Assembly (NCBI GenBank): GCA_041670165.1
Contig: JBAXZR010000017.1
Span: 1 to 26,244, forward strand
Origin: JBAXZR01 sp041670165
GTDB taxonomy: Bacteria; Bacillota; Clostridia; Christensenellales; UBA1242
Direction: 5' to 3'
DNA: 26,244 bases
This document shows positions 1-6,746 of the stretch, in pieces. Numbering within the stretch: position 1 is the first letter of the stretch; every line of letters starts with the position of its first letter. A program made the position numbers and the translations under genes. The notes below the pieces were generated by a model. The model saw only the letters and a program-made list of their open reading frames with translations, made no database searches and was not told the DNA's origin.

Positions 1-34
1 GAGGTCATCGGTTCGAACCCGATATTCTCCACCA
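1..34 (+). tRNA. tRNA 3' end (partial), probably tRNA-Ala
   Basis: Only the 3' part is in the window. Visible are a variable loop AGGTC, a T-arm ATCGG-TTCGAAC-CCGAT that pairs over 5 bp, the 3' acceptor strand ATTCTCC (24-30), discriminator A31 and an encoded CCA (32-34). The anticodon lies outside, so the identity is a guess. The implied 5' strand GGAGAAT and the GAGGTC variable region resemble bacterial tRNA-Ala. Confidence 0.8.
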
Positions 35-38
35 ATAT

Positions 39-115
39 AGGAACATAGCTCAGCTGGTTAGAGCGTTGCCCTGATAAGGCAAAGGTCGGTGGTTCGAGTC
101 CACTTGTTCCTACCA
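39..115 (+). tRNA. tRNA-Ile (anticodon GAU)
   Basis: This is a complete 77-nt cloverleaf. The acceptor AGGAACA (39-45) pairs perfectly with TGTTCCT (105-111). The D-arm is GCTC/GAGC, the anticodon stem TTGCC/GGCAA encloses loop CTGATAA with anticodon GAT at 73-75, and the T-arm is GGTGG/CCACT with one G-U pair. Discriminator A112 is followed by an encoded CCA. It sits 4 nt after the preceding tRNA, so the two are cotranscribed, perhaps at the end of an rRNA or tRNA operon. Confidence 0.97.
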
Positions 116-120
116 AATTG

Positions 121-146
121 AAAGCACCTAAAAAGGTGTTTTTTTA
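121..146 (+). terminator. intrinsic terminator of the tRNA unit
   Basis: CACCT (125-129) and AGGTG (134-138) form a stem around an AAAA loop, extendable by A-U and G-U pairs, followed by a run of T from 139. It lies right after tRNA-Ile. Confidence 0.85.
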
Positions 147-150
147 TTTA

Positions 151-253
151 TATTGGGGTGGCACCAAAAAAAATTACGCAGGTACGCAAAATTGTCATTT
201 TGCTAACTTGCTATTTTTTGGTTCCCCTCCCAGCTCCCCCTCCTATTATGGGG
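151..253. other. GC-rich, foldable intergenic patch of unknown function
   Basis: GGGG (155-158) plus ACCAAAAAA (163-171) can pair with TTTTTTGGT (214-222) plus CCCC (224-227). Inside this is a 7-bp hairpin, GCAAAAT (186-192) with ATTTTGC (197-203). Next to it CCCC (237-240) can pair with GGGG (250-253). The C-rich run around 222-240 stands out from the AT-rich surroundings. A 100-codon open frame covers the area (118-420), but it starts inside the tRNA terminator, has no ribosome binding site and shows no recognisable domain, so I do not call it a gene. From 254 to 570 I see only AT-rich sequence. The patch may be a structured RNA or a dispersed repeat. Confidence 0.35.
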
Positions 254-570
254 TTCGTCCAAAAAATCTTTTGCCCAAACTAAATTTGTGCAGATTTTTT
301 GAACTCCATTTATTATATCCTTACATCTTTTTGCCTTTGCCTTTGCAAGACTATGCTTTGAATTTAAAAAATAATTATGAAAAAAATTACTATGAATTAG
401 TAATTTTTAGATTTTTATAAATTATATTAAAGAAAATTTTAGTCAAGGTTTAAAAAAATATAATGAAAAAATATAAATTAAGTCAATTTTACAGAATTTT
501 AATTTTTTTGATAAGAAAATTATAATAATATTTGGCAATAAAATCGTTATATTTCTCAAGTTTTTATAAA

Positions 571-1005
571 TTAATTTTTGTTTGACAAAAAAATCTCTAT
601 AGCTTTTTTGTGATAAGAAAGTGGCAACAAGTCAATCGCATTTTCAAGTTCAATATATTCAATGGTATGATTTTTTTCCAAAGGTTCAACTTTTGTGTTG
701 TAATCAATTTCAACAACAAAAATGTTTGCAAGTGATTCTAATGGCCATTTTCCGCCTGCCAACCAAAAACAATCAATAGTAGCCAAATCATTGACTTTTG
801 TTATTGTGTATCCTGATTCTTCCAAAAACTCACGCTTTATGCAATCATAAAAATTTTCACCATTTTCGAGTCCGCCGCCAATTAATGAATATTGTTCGTC
901 TTTTTTTACAACAAGCAATTTGTCATTTTTAACGACAATTCCAAAGCAAGTTTCTCTGAAATCATATTTAATGTTTTCTTGTTTTCCAATGATAATATTA
1001 TTCAT
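571..1005 (-). CDS. NUDIX hydrolase
   Basis: A 144-residue protein of normal size for a single NUDIX domain. Such enzymes cleave nucleoside diphosphates linked to another moiety, using metals held by the Nudix box. The box is complete: G44, E50, then R58-E59-F-L-E62-E63-S-G65-Y66, matching G-x5-E-x7-R-E-U-x-E-E-x-G-U. The start is supported by a GGGGG-type ribosome binding site about 3 nt upstream. There is no signal peptide, so it is cytoplasmic. The substrate cannot be deduced; housecleaning of damaged nucleotides or ADP-sugar cleavage are both possible. It stands 176 bp downstream of the DUF5662 gene on the same strand. Intergenic inverted repeats near 1106-1117 and 1130-1146 separate the two. 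Confidence 0.9.
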   Translation of the reverse strand: MNNIIIGKQENIKYDFRETCFGIVVKNDKLLVVKKDEQYSLIGGGLENGENFYDCIKREFLEESGYTITKVNDLATIDCFWLAGGKWPLESLANIFVVEIDYNTKVEPLEKNHTIEYIELENAIDLLPLSYHKKAIEIFLSNKN

Positions 1006-1181
1006 ATTCCCCCCTTTTTTTTATATTTATTTTTTTTATGTGTAGAAATTAAATTGATGAATTCATGAAATAACTTTTTAAAAGCACCTATGAAACATTT
1101 TTTTACTAAATTTAGTATATTCCATATAGTACTCTTTTTTAGAGTAAATTGAATCTCACAAAATAGCAAACAAAATAACAA

Positions 1182-1721
1182 TTATTTTTCACAAATTTCT
1201 GTGTAGGTTTTCTTGAGATATTTGCTGTTTTCCACATATTTTTCGCCATAGTCTTTTAAATCTGTAAGAACTTTATCATAAAATTGCAAAACTTTTTCAT
1301 TTGCATGCAATTTGCTTTTCATTCTATTCCAGTGCAATAATACATCAGAAAGCTCAAAAGACTTTCCTCTATAGATTTTTGTTGCAACAATTTTGTCGCA
1401 AATACCTTCAACGGCAAACTTGTATGGAACAACTGCTTGCAAAATGGAATCTTCATCATACCAATACTCAATGTGGTGTCTGTTTCTGCCTTTGTGATGA
1501 AGCCAAGCAAGAGAATAACCTTTTACTTCTCTACAAATTGAGATTGGGGAACGGTAACCTGTGTAAAACTTGGCACTTTCCCAAAACTCAACACATGAAT
1601 ATTTTGACAAATCATGCAAAAGTCCACGCCAAAACAAACCACATTTTGTGCAAAGCAAAAACACTCTATGCCTGTGCTTTGTTATTAACCATAAATGTTT
1701 AAAAATGTTTGATAATTTCAA
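1182..1721 (-). CDS. DUF5662 family protein
   Basis: A 179-residue protein that I recognise as DUF5662 from its spaced motifs: HDLSKYS (H36, D37, S39, K40), then W73-L-H75-H76-K-G-R-N-R-H82-H83 and E85-Y-W87. The clustered His and Asp residues suggest an HD-like metal site, but no biochemical role is established for the family as far as I know. It starts with TTG, with GGGG about 8 nt upstream; this TTG overlaps the TGA stop of the small upstream frame, which suggests translational coupling. It is cytoplasmic, with no membrane segment. The family call is firm and the function is unknown. Confidence 0.85.
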   Translation of the reverse strand: MKLSNIFKHLWLITKHRHRVFLLCTKCGLFWRGLLHDLSKYSCVEFWESAKFYTGYRSPISICREVKGYSLAWLHHKGRNRHHIEYWYDEDSILQAVVPYKFAVEGICDKIVATKIYRGKSFELSDVLLHWNRMKSKLHANEKVLQFYDKVLTDLKDYGEKYVENSKYLKKTYTEICEK

Positions 1722-1855
1722 TTTGTTGCCCCCATTTTTATGGAAAAATCTTGTTTGCTTCTTCTCATGTCAATCACAAAATCAATTTTCATGTATGACT
1801 TGTCATCAACTTCATATCCATTTCCAAAATCTTTTCTTTTTCCATATCTAATCAC
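1718..1855 (-). CDS. small hypothetical protein (uncertain)
   Basis: A 45-residue frame that could begin at GTG 1855, just after the stop of the 124-residue gene (1860), and that ends in a TGA overlapping the TTG start of the DUF5662 gene. The same frame is open back to an ATG at 1903, inside the upstream gene. The composition (many K, D, Y, with the segment YEVDDKSYMKIDFVIDM) looks like real protein but matches nothing I know. Reasons to believe it are the tight head-to-tail packing and the absence of any other use for this 140-bp interval. Against it are the short length and the lack of a clearly spaced Shine-Dalgarno. It might be a remnant or a frameshifted tail of the upstream gene. Confidence 0.35.
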   Translation of the reverse strand: MIRYGKRKDFGNGYEVDDKSYMKIDFVIDMRRSKQDFSIKMGATN

Positions 1856-1859
1856 CTTT

Positions 1860-2234
1860 TTAGGCAAGCTCAAACTCTTCACATACAATGAGTGTGTCAT
1901 CACAAAACTTCAAACCGTTTTCCTTGCACTCTTTTTCAAAAAATTCGCTATGAATTGATTTCCAACTTTCATAAGTCCTGTCATCTTCGCCTTCCTTAAA
2001 AGCATGCTCTTTGCTTACTTCACAAAACTTACAAATATACAATTTGGTTGTTCTGATTAAAAGAGATTTTGTTTTGTCCCAGTTACACAAAATTGATAAC
2101 CCCAGCCCATACTTTTCACAATCCAAATACAAACTGCAAGTTGCAGTTTTGATTTTTAAAGAAGCAAGTTCAAACAAACCATCCGCAGTTTGCTTGTCAT
2201 TTCCAAAGCTCCACATATCAAGTTCTCTTTCCAT
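1860..2234 (-). CDS. hypothetical protein, 124 aa
   Basis: I do not recognise this protein. It is soluble, without a signal peptide or transmembrane segment, and contains six Cys residues (including C-x2-C near residue 70) and several Trp. The first ATG (2234) has no clear ribosome binding site. A second ATG six codons in (2216) is preceded by an AAAGAGAA stretch at about 7 nt and may be the true start. It heads a minus-strand cluster with the 45-residue frame and DUF5662, with almost no intergenic space, so co-expression is likely. Nothing shows what it does. Confidence 0.55.
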   Translation of the reverse strand: MERELDMWSFGNDKQTADGLFELASLKIKTATCSLYLDCEKYGLGLSILCNWDKTKSLLIRTTKLYICKFCEVSKEHAFKEGEDDRTYESWKSIHSEFFEKECKENGLKFCDDTLIVCEEFELA

Positions 2235-2384
2235 ACAAAAATATTATCACATAAATTTTATTTAATCAATTTTATAACAGTACATATTCTTTAAGTTTTC
2301 ATCTTTCAAAACAACAAATGTAACAAAATTAAAACTTAATTTAAAAGAAGCATTTATATTTCATTCAAAATAACAAGTTTTGTT

Positions 2385-2412
2385 TTGAGTTTAAAAAATT
2401 TTGTGCTATATT
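2385..2412 (+). promoter_or_regulatory. sigma-A-type promoter of the LURP/galU operon
   Basis: TTGAGT (2385-2390), a 16-bp spacer and TATATT (2407-2412), with an upstream TG giving an extended -10 (TGCTATATT). Transcription would start near 2419, inside the palindrome at 2417-2444. Confidence 0.5.
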
Positions 2413-2416
2413 CATT

Positions 2417-2444
2417 TTTGTTATAAAACATAATTTATAACAAA
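2417..2444 (+). repeat. perfect 11-bp inverted repeat at the predicted transcript start
   Basis: TTTGTTATAAA (2417-2427) and TTTATAACAAA (2434-2444) are exact reverse complements separated by ACATAA. It begins 4 bp after the -10 and ends 24 bp before the ATG of the next gene. The position fits a repressor operator, or a hairpin at the very 5' end of the mRNA. It has no T-run, so it is not a terminator. Confidence 0.6.
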
Positions 2445-2468
2445 GGTAATTTATTAAGGGAGAAAGGT

Positions 2469-2951
2469 ATGAGATTAAAAATCAGTCAAAAAATTTTCAC
2501 AATTACAGACAAATTTAATGTTACTGATGAAAACGATGCCATCGTATACAAAGTTGTAAGCAAACTTTTTTCAATTACTAACAAAAGATCAGTTTTTGAT
2601 GCTGAAGGCAATCTTTTGATCACTGTTAGAAGAAAATTGTTCAGAATTTTACCTGAGTTCAGAATTTATGATTCAACAGGACAACAAATTGCAAAAATTA
2701 AACGCAAATTTTCATTGCTCCGTAAATTTAAAATCACAAGTGATGAACATGAATATTCCATTGAAGGCGACATTTTGTCATGGAACTATGAAATTCTTTG
2801 CGATGGAGTTCCAATTGGAAGACTTTCAAAACAAATCATTCATTTGACAGATAGTTACATTCTTGATGTTTTTGATGAAACAAATGCACCTTTCTTCATT
2901 GCTTGTACTCTTGCAATTGATCTTTTGTATCATAGTGCAAGAAGTAGATAA
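2469..2951 (+). CDS. LURP-one-related (DUF567/YxjI-like, Tubby-like fold) protein
   Basis: A 160-residue protein with the pattern of the LURP-one-related family: serial beta strands with phrases such as 'I-Y-D-S-T-G-Q-Q-I-A-K-I-K-R-K' and 'Y-x-I-E-G-D-I-L-S-W-N-Y-E-I' over residues 30-120, as in B. subtilis YxjI. The family folds like the Tubby C-terminal beta barrel. Its bacterial role is unsettled; phospholipid or membrane association has been suggested for the fold. The start is secure: an AGGGAGAAAGG ribosome binding site sits directly upstream. It is the first gene after a promoter-palindrome and is followed 29 bp later by galU, so it is likely cotranscribed with it. Confidence 0.85.
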   Translation: MRLKISQKIFTITDKFNVTDENDAIVYKVVSKLFSITNKRSVFDAEGNLLITVRRKLFRILPEFRIYDSTGQQIAKIKRKFSLLRKFKITSDEHEYSIEGDILSWNYEILCDGVPIGRLSKQIIHLTDSYILDVFDETNAPFFIACTLAIDLLYHSARSR

Positions 2952-2980
2952 TACTTTTGCAAAAGGACTAGATTTTTATT

Positions 2981-3865
2981 ATGATTAACAGCGTTAAAAA
3001 AGCAGTAATACTAGCTGCTGGGTTCGGAACTCGTTTTCTACCATTCACAAAAGCCGTTTCAAAAACCATGTTACCAATTGTTGACACTCCCGCAATTCAA
3101 GTTGTTGTTGAAGAAGCAGTCAAAAGTGGAATTTCAGAAATACTTATTATTATTGGAGTAAATTCATCTAGCATTCAAAACCATTTTTCACCAAATCCAA
3201 TGCTTGAAACAAGAATTTCTGGCAATGCTGAAGCAATGAATGCAATTAGTTCATTAACAAAATACAACATACAATTTGCTTTTCAAGTAAATTTAAATGG
3301 CACAGCTGGTGCGGTTCTTCTTTCAAAAAAGTTTGTTGGAAACGAACCGTTTTTGCTTATGTTTGCTGACGATGTCATGTTTGCTGAGCCAAAACCAGTT
3401 TCGCTTCAACTTATTGAAACATTTGAAAAAACAGGTTGCAGTGTTGTTGGAGTTCAAAATGTAACAAGAGAAGAAGCTCCAAAATATGGAGTAATTGAGT
3501 TCAACGAAAAAAATGGCAAAGAGCATACAATTTGTGGCATAACAGAAAAACCTAAATTTGAAGAAGTTAAAAGCACTCTTGTTAGTCTTGGAAGATTTGT
3601 TATGAAATCAAATTATTTTAGTTTTCTAGAAAAAGTTGAGCAAGGAAAAAATGGAGAATACAATTCAAGTGATGCTCTTAGTAACCTATCAAAATCTGAA
3701 AAAGTAATTGCATATGATTTTGACGGCACAAGATATGACACTGGCGACAAATTTGGATATCTTAGAGCCGTTGTTGAATTTTCACTTAGAAATGAAAAAC
3801 TCGCTCCAAAAATGAAAAATTTCATAGTTTCTCTTGCTGACAAAATCAAAAATGAAAACAAATAA
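2981..3865 (+). CDS. galU: UTP-glucose-1-phosphate uridylyltransferase
   Basis: A 294-residue protein with full-length GalU architecture. It makes UDP-glucose from UTP and glucose-1-phosphate, the precursor for cell-wall teichoic acid decoration, glycolipids and polysaccharides. Visible motifs are the nucleotide-binding loop LAAGFGTRFLPFTK (residues 11-24), the following K-x-MLPIVDTPAIQ, the GTAGAVLLSKK segment that replaces the usual G-L-G-H-A, FADDV (metal and sugar-phosphate binding), the SLGRFVM strand, and YDTGDKFGYLRA near the C-terminus. All are in the expected order. The ribosome binding site AAAAGGA is unusually far (13 nt) from the ATG, so expression may be modest. Its stop codon forms part of the ribosome binding site of the next gene. 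Confidence 0.95.
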   Translation: MINSVKKAVILAAGFGTRFLPFTKAVSKTMLPIVDTPAIQVVVEEAVKSGISEILIIIGVNSSSIQNHFSPNPMLETRISGNAEAMNAISSLTKYNIQFAFQVNLNGTAGAVLLSKKFVGNEPFLLMFADDVMFAEPKPVSLQLIETFEKTGCSVVGVQNVTREEAPKYGVIEFNEKNGKEHTICGITEKPKFEEVKSTLVSLGRFVMKSNYFSFLEKVEQGKNGEYNSSDALSNLSKSEKVIAYDFDGTRYDTGDKFGYLRAVVEFSLRNEKLAPKMKNFIVSLADKIKNENK

Positions 3866-3872
3866 GGCAAAA

Positions 3873-4742
3873 ATGGAAGAGATTTGTTCAAGATGTCCAC
3901 GCAAATGTGGAATAAACAGAAATTTGAAAGCTGGAGTTTGTGGCGAAACAAACACAGTTCAAATTTCAAAAGTAATGATTCATGAGTGGGAAGAACCAAT
4001 CATAAGTGGCACAAAAGGTAGTGGCGCAATTTTTTTTGCAGGTTGCAATCTTAAATGTATTTATTGTCAAAACAGCGAAATAAGTTCTGGCGGTGTTGGA
4101 AAATCATACACCATTAAAGAGCTTGCAGAAGTTTTTAAAAATCTTCAGGAAAAGGGCGTACACAACATAAATTTGGTAACACCAACTCACTACTCAAAAC
4201 AAATTGTTGAAGCATTAAAAATTTTTAAACCGACAATTCCAATTGTGTGGAACACAAGCAGTTACGAACTTCCTGAAACGCTTGAAGAGCTTAGGGGCTT
4301 CGTTGATATTTTTCTTGCTGACTTAAAATATTGTTCGAGTGAGCTTTCAGAAAAACTTTCAAATGCCAAAGATTACTATGAAATTGCAACAAAGGCAATT
4401 TTGAAAATGAAAGAAATTCAACCTGATGACATCATTGAAAATGGAATAATGAAAAAAGGTTTAATTTTAAGACACCTAATTTTGCCAACCCAAACAAAAG
4501 ATAGCCTAAAAATTGTTGATTGGATTGCTTCCAATCTTCCAAAAAGCACAATTGTTAGCATAATGAGTCAATACACACCTTGCTACAAAACTTTTTCAAT
4601 CCCTTGGCTCAATCAAAAAATAAAACCGCTTGAAAACAAAATTGTTGTTTCTGCTTGCGAAAAACATGGGCTGACAAATGGATTTTATCAAGACCTTGAA
4701 AGTTCTTCAACTTCTTACATTCCAAAATTTGACGAAAACTAA
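3873..4742 (+). CDS. radical SAM protein, PflA-like (COG1313)
   Basis: From the chosen ATG the protein has 289 residues. It carries an N-terminal cysteine cluster (C5, C8, C12, C23), then GSGAIFFAGCNLKCIYCQN with the radical SAM triad C58-x3-C62-x2-C65, followed by the TIM-barrel part (NLVTPTHY, VWNTSSYE, DIFLADLKY). This is the layout of the 'putative pyruvate formate-lyase activating enzyme' group, [4Fe-4S] S-adenosylmethionine enzymes whose target is mostly unknown. I chose ATG 3873 because AAGG at 3865-3868, overlapping the galU stop (TAA 3863-3865), is correctly spaced; the frame is also open further upstream (ATG 3852, TTG 3834), which would overlap galU. No glycyl radical enzyme is encoded nearby, so the PflA name should not be taken literally. 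Confidence 0.88.
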   Translation: MEEICSRCPRKCGINRNLKAGVCGETNTVQISKVMIHEWEEPIISGTKGSGAIFFAGCNLKCIYCQNSEISSGGVGKSYTIKELAEVFKNLQEKGVHNINLVTPTHYSKQIVEALKIFKPTIPIVWNTSSYELPETLEELRGFVDIFLADLKYCSSELSEKLSNAKDYYEIATKAILKMKEIQPDDIIENGIMKKGLILRHLILPTQTKDSLKIVDWIASNLPKSTIVSIMSQYTPCYKTFSIPWLNQKIKPLENKIVVSACEKHGLTNGFYQDLESSSTSYIPKFDEN

Positions 4743-5053
4743 TAAGCAAAAATATCATGATTTTACTAAGTTTAAAAACAAAAAACATAAAATATTAGTT
4801 AATTAAAAACAAAAAGGAACAACATTTTTTCATTTATGGAAACAATTGCTCCTTTTTCATATTCAAATGTTTTAAGAAAATCTTCAAAAAGAAGTTTATA
4901 TTTTACTAAATTTATATAAATAAAATGATAAAGCTAAAAAAAGAAGACGCAAACTAATTTTTTTACCCAATAGGATATATTAAAAAACTATACTAAAAGT
5001 AAAGAAAAAGATAATTATCCAATAATTAAATGACAACATTTATTCAAAAAAAG
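4743..5053. other. intergenic, with a possible weak terminator
   Basis: No gene is visible in this 311-bp AT-rich stretch between two convergent genes. AAAAAGGA (4811-4818) can pair with TCCTTTTT (4850-4857) across a 31-nt loop. With its T-rich 3' arm it might end the plus-strand operon, but the loop is long and the call is weak. Confidence 0.35.
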
Positions 5054-5698
5054 TTAATCTTTAACAATGACAATACCACTGCTTGTTCCAATTCTGTCTG
5101 CTCCTGCATCAATAAGTTCAAGAGCAAATTCTTTTGTCTTAATTCCACCACTTGCTTTGATTTTTGCATTGTTTTTAACAACACTTTTAATTTGTTTAAT
5201 CACTTCAACACTTGCTCCGCTCGTTCCAAATCCCGTGCTTGTTTTCACAAAATCAGCTTTTGCGTTTAAACATAGAGTGCAAACTTTTTCGATTTCTTCT
5301 TTGCTTAGATAACAAGTTTCAATAATAACTTTTAGTGTCTTGTTTCCACAAGATTTTTTAACTTGTTTAATTTCGTTTTCCACATATCCGTAATCTTTAT
5401 CGAGAAGTTTTGCAACATTGATAACCATGTCAATTTCTTCTGCTCCATCTTTCAATGCCTGCTCAGTTTCAAAAACTTTTGTTTCTGTTGCATTTTGTCC
5501 AAGTGGAAATCCAATAACAGTGCAAACTTTAACGACGCTATTTTTTAATAGTTCATGACACTTTGAAACATTGCATGGATTAACGCAAACGCTAAAAAAT
5601 CCATACTCCTTTGCTTCTTCACATAGTTTTTCAATCTCCGCTTCTTTTGCAAATGCTTTCAAAAGGGTATGGTCAATATATTTTGGAATCTCTTTCAT
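5054..5698 (-). CDS. deoC: deoxyribose-phosphate aldolase
   Basis: A 214-residue protein, the usual size for bacterial DeoC. It reversibly cleaves 2-deoxyribose-5-phosphate to glyceraldehyde-3-phosphate and acetaldehyde in deoxynucleoside catabolism. The TIM-barrel motifs are all present: IDHTLLK (8-14), VCTVIGFPLG (58-67), EEIDMVIN with Asp90, FVKTSTGFG with the Schiff-base Lys152, KIKASGGIKT with the proton-relay Lys181, and a GADRIGTSSG phosphate-binding end (199-208). The start is set by AAGGAG 8 nt upstream. No other deo gene (deoD, pdp, deoB) is nearby, so it is a single-gene unit here. A run of similar residues makes the call secure. Confidence 0.96.
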   Translation of the reverse strand: MKEIPKYIDHTLLKAFAKEAEIEKLCEEAKEYGFFSVCVNPCNVSKCHELLKNSVVKVCTVIGFPLGQNATETKVFETEQALKDGAEEIDMVINVAKLLDKDYGYVENEIKQVKKSCGNKTLKVIIETCYLSKEEIEKVCTLCLNAKADFVKTSTGFGTSGASVEVIKQIKSVVKNNAKIKASGGIKTKEFALELIDAGADRIGTSSGIVIVKD

Positions 5699-6010
5699 AT
5701 GTTAGCTCCTTAACTTTTTATAGTATAAAACTTTTTGTCTTCAAAGTCTATTCGATACGAATTAATATATATTCTAATTTTTATTGTTAATTAAAATAAA
5801 AACTTCATAAAAATTTCAAAAAAAACAAGAACTGTTTAAAATTTTATAATTTATAAACATGCAAATAGTAATACCGCACAAAATCAAATTGTAAAAAATA
5901 ATAAAATTAAAAAGTTTTTAAAAACAATTATTAATATAAAAAAGAAAAATTGAAGAAATTAATTTAAAAATATTTTTATATTTTTAAATTAAAGATTAAT
6001 TTTTTTAAAA
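5699..6010. other. AT-rich intergenic region, no gene seen
   Basis: About 310 bp lie between the divergent-facing start of deoC and the terminator of the vWA gene. It holds the likely deoC promoter (a TATACT-like -10 about 20 nt upstream of the ribosome binding site, without a convincing -35). I see nothing else. Confidence 0.4.
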
Positions 6011-6042
6011 AAAACGCAAATTTTTAGTAAAATTTGCGTTTT
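6011..6042 (-). terminator. strong intrinsic terminator after the vWA gene
   Basis: AAAACGCAAATTTT (6011-6024) and AAAATTTGCGTTTT (6029-6042) form a perfect 14-bp stem with a TAGT loop. It starts 11 bp after the vWA stop, and the minus strand then runs into a T-rich tract. It is symmetrical and could also act on the plus strand. Confidence 0.88.
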
Positions 6043-6052
6043 TAACATAATT

Positions 6053-6640
6053 TTAATAATATTTTCTTCTTGATGACATTGCTTCGCACATACTTTTACT
6101 CATACTTTGCATGCCTTTTTTAGTCTTACAGAATGCAGGCAAAATATCATCTTTTGAAAGACCAATACTATTGCCAACCTTTTTTTCATCAATTCCAGAT
6201 GCTAGAAAAATGAAATCCCAATCCTTTTCCTTTTGTTCTTTAATTAGACTTTGAACTGAAAGATATGTAAATTCTCTGCTTGCATTTTCATAGCCGTCAG
6301 TTGTTATTGCAATAATTGTTTTAGCTGGCTTTTTGTCTTCTGGCAATTTTAAATATCTATCTTTTAGTGAAGTGATTGTTTTTCCGATTGCATCAAGCAT
6401 CGCTGTTGAGCCTCTTACAAAATAAATATCATTATCTAATATTGCCTTACTTGGCTCAACTCCATCAAACACAACTTCGTACTCATTATCAAAAAGCACA
6501 GTTGTGATTAAAAGCTTACCTCCAATTTCTGATTGTTTTTTAACAACCGAATTGTAACCTTTGATGGTTTCATCTTCAAGCCCGCCCATTGAGCCACTCC
6601 TATCAAGAATGAAAACTAGTTCTGTTAATTTTTTTTCCAT
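6053..6640 (-). CDS. small von Willebrand factor A (vWA) domain protein
   Basis: A 195-residue protein that is a single vWA domain with a complete metal-ion-dependent adhesion site: D13-x-S15-x-S17 (ILDRSGSM), T79 in RGSTAMLDAIG and D115 in ITTDGYENAS. It has no signal peptide, so it is probably a cytoplasmic vWA of the type found in Bacillota stress or toxin-response neighbourhoods, where the domain mediates metal-dependent protein binding. I chose ATG 6640 because AAGGAGATAG lies just upstream; the frame is open for another 49 codons, but that stretch is the divergent promoter region. The basic Met/Ser/Lys-rich tail (SMSKSMCEAMSSRRKYY) is a small peculiarity. It is transcribed away from the 6747-7276 gene, whose family often accompanies such vWA genes. 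Confidence 0.9.
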   Translation of the reverse strand: MEKKLTELVFILDRSGSMGGLEDETIKGYNSVVKKQSEIGGKLLITTVLFDNEYEVVFDGVEPSKAILDNDIYFVRGSTAMLDAIGKTITSLKDRYLKLPEDKKPAKTIIAITTDGYENASREFTYLSVQSLIKEQKEKDWDFIFLASGIDEKKVGNSIGLSKDDILPAFCKTKKGMQSMSKSMCEAMSSRRKYY

Positions 6641-6691
6641 TGCTATCTCCTTAAATTTTGTGATATTATTTTCTTGTCTTAAGAACGGCTT

Positions 6692-6746
6692 TATAATAAA
6701 ATATTGTAAAGGGGAAATGGTCGCTTTGAATGCGACATTTAAAACA
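6692..6746 (+). promoter_or_regulatory. -10 element and folded ribosome binding site of the vWA partner gene
   Basis: TATAAT (6692-6697) is a perfect -10 with only a weak TTTTCT at -35. AAAGGGG (6708-6714) is a strong ribosome binding site, but the adjacent ATG (6717) is only 2 nt away. Bases 6715-6740 fold: AAAT plus GTCGC pair with GCGAC plus ATTT with one bulged G (6719), around loop TTTGAAT. This would leave only 6 unpaired nt between AAAGGGG and ATG 6747, the start expected from the protein family. Confidence 0.4.

Noticed and set aside
155..165. T-box-like GGGGTGGCACC
   Set aside because: A T-box leader needs a specifier stem upstream and an aminoacyl-tRNA synthetase or amino acid gene downstream. 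Only about 10 nt separate it from the tRNA terminator, and no such gene follows.
118..420. 100-codon open frame after tRNA-Ile
   Set aside because: It starts in the tRNA terminator, has no ribosome binding site, and its Phe/Leu/Tyr-rich composition reflects AT-rich DNA plus the C-rich patch.
2469..4742. Nucleotide-sugar and radical SAM genes as a natural-product cluster
   Set aside because: GalU is a housekeeping enzyme and COG1313 radical SAM proteins are widespread; no precursor peptide, glycosyltransferase or exporter accompanies them.
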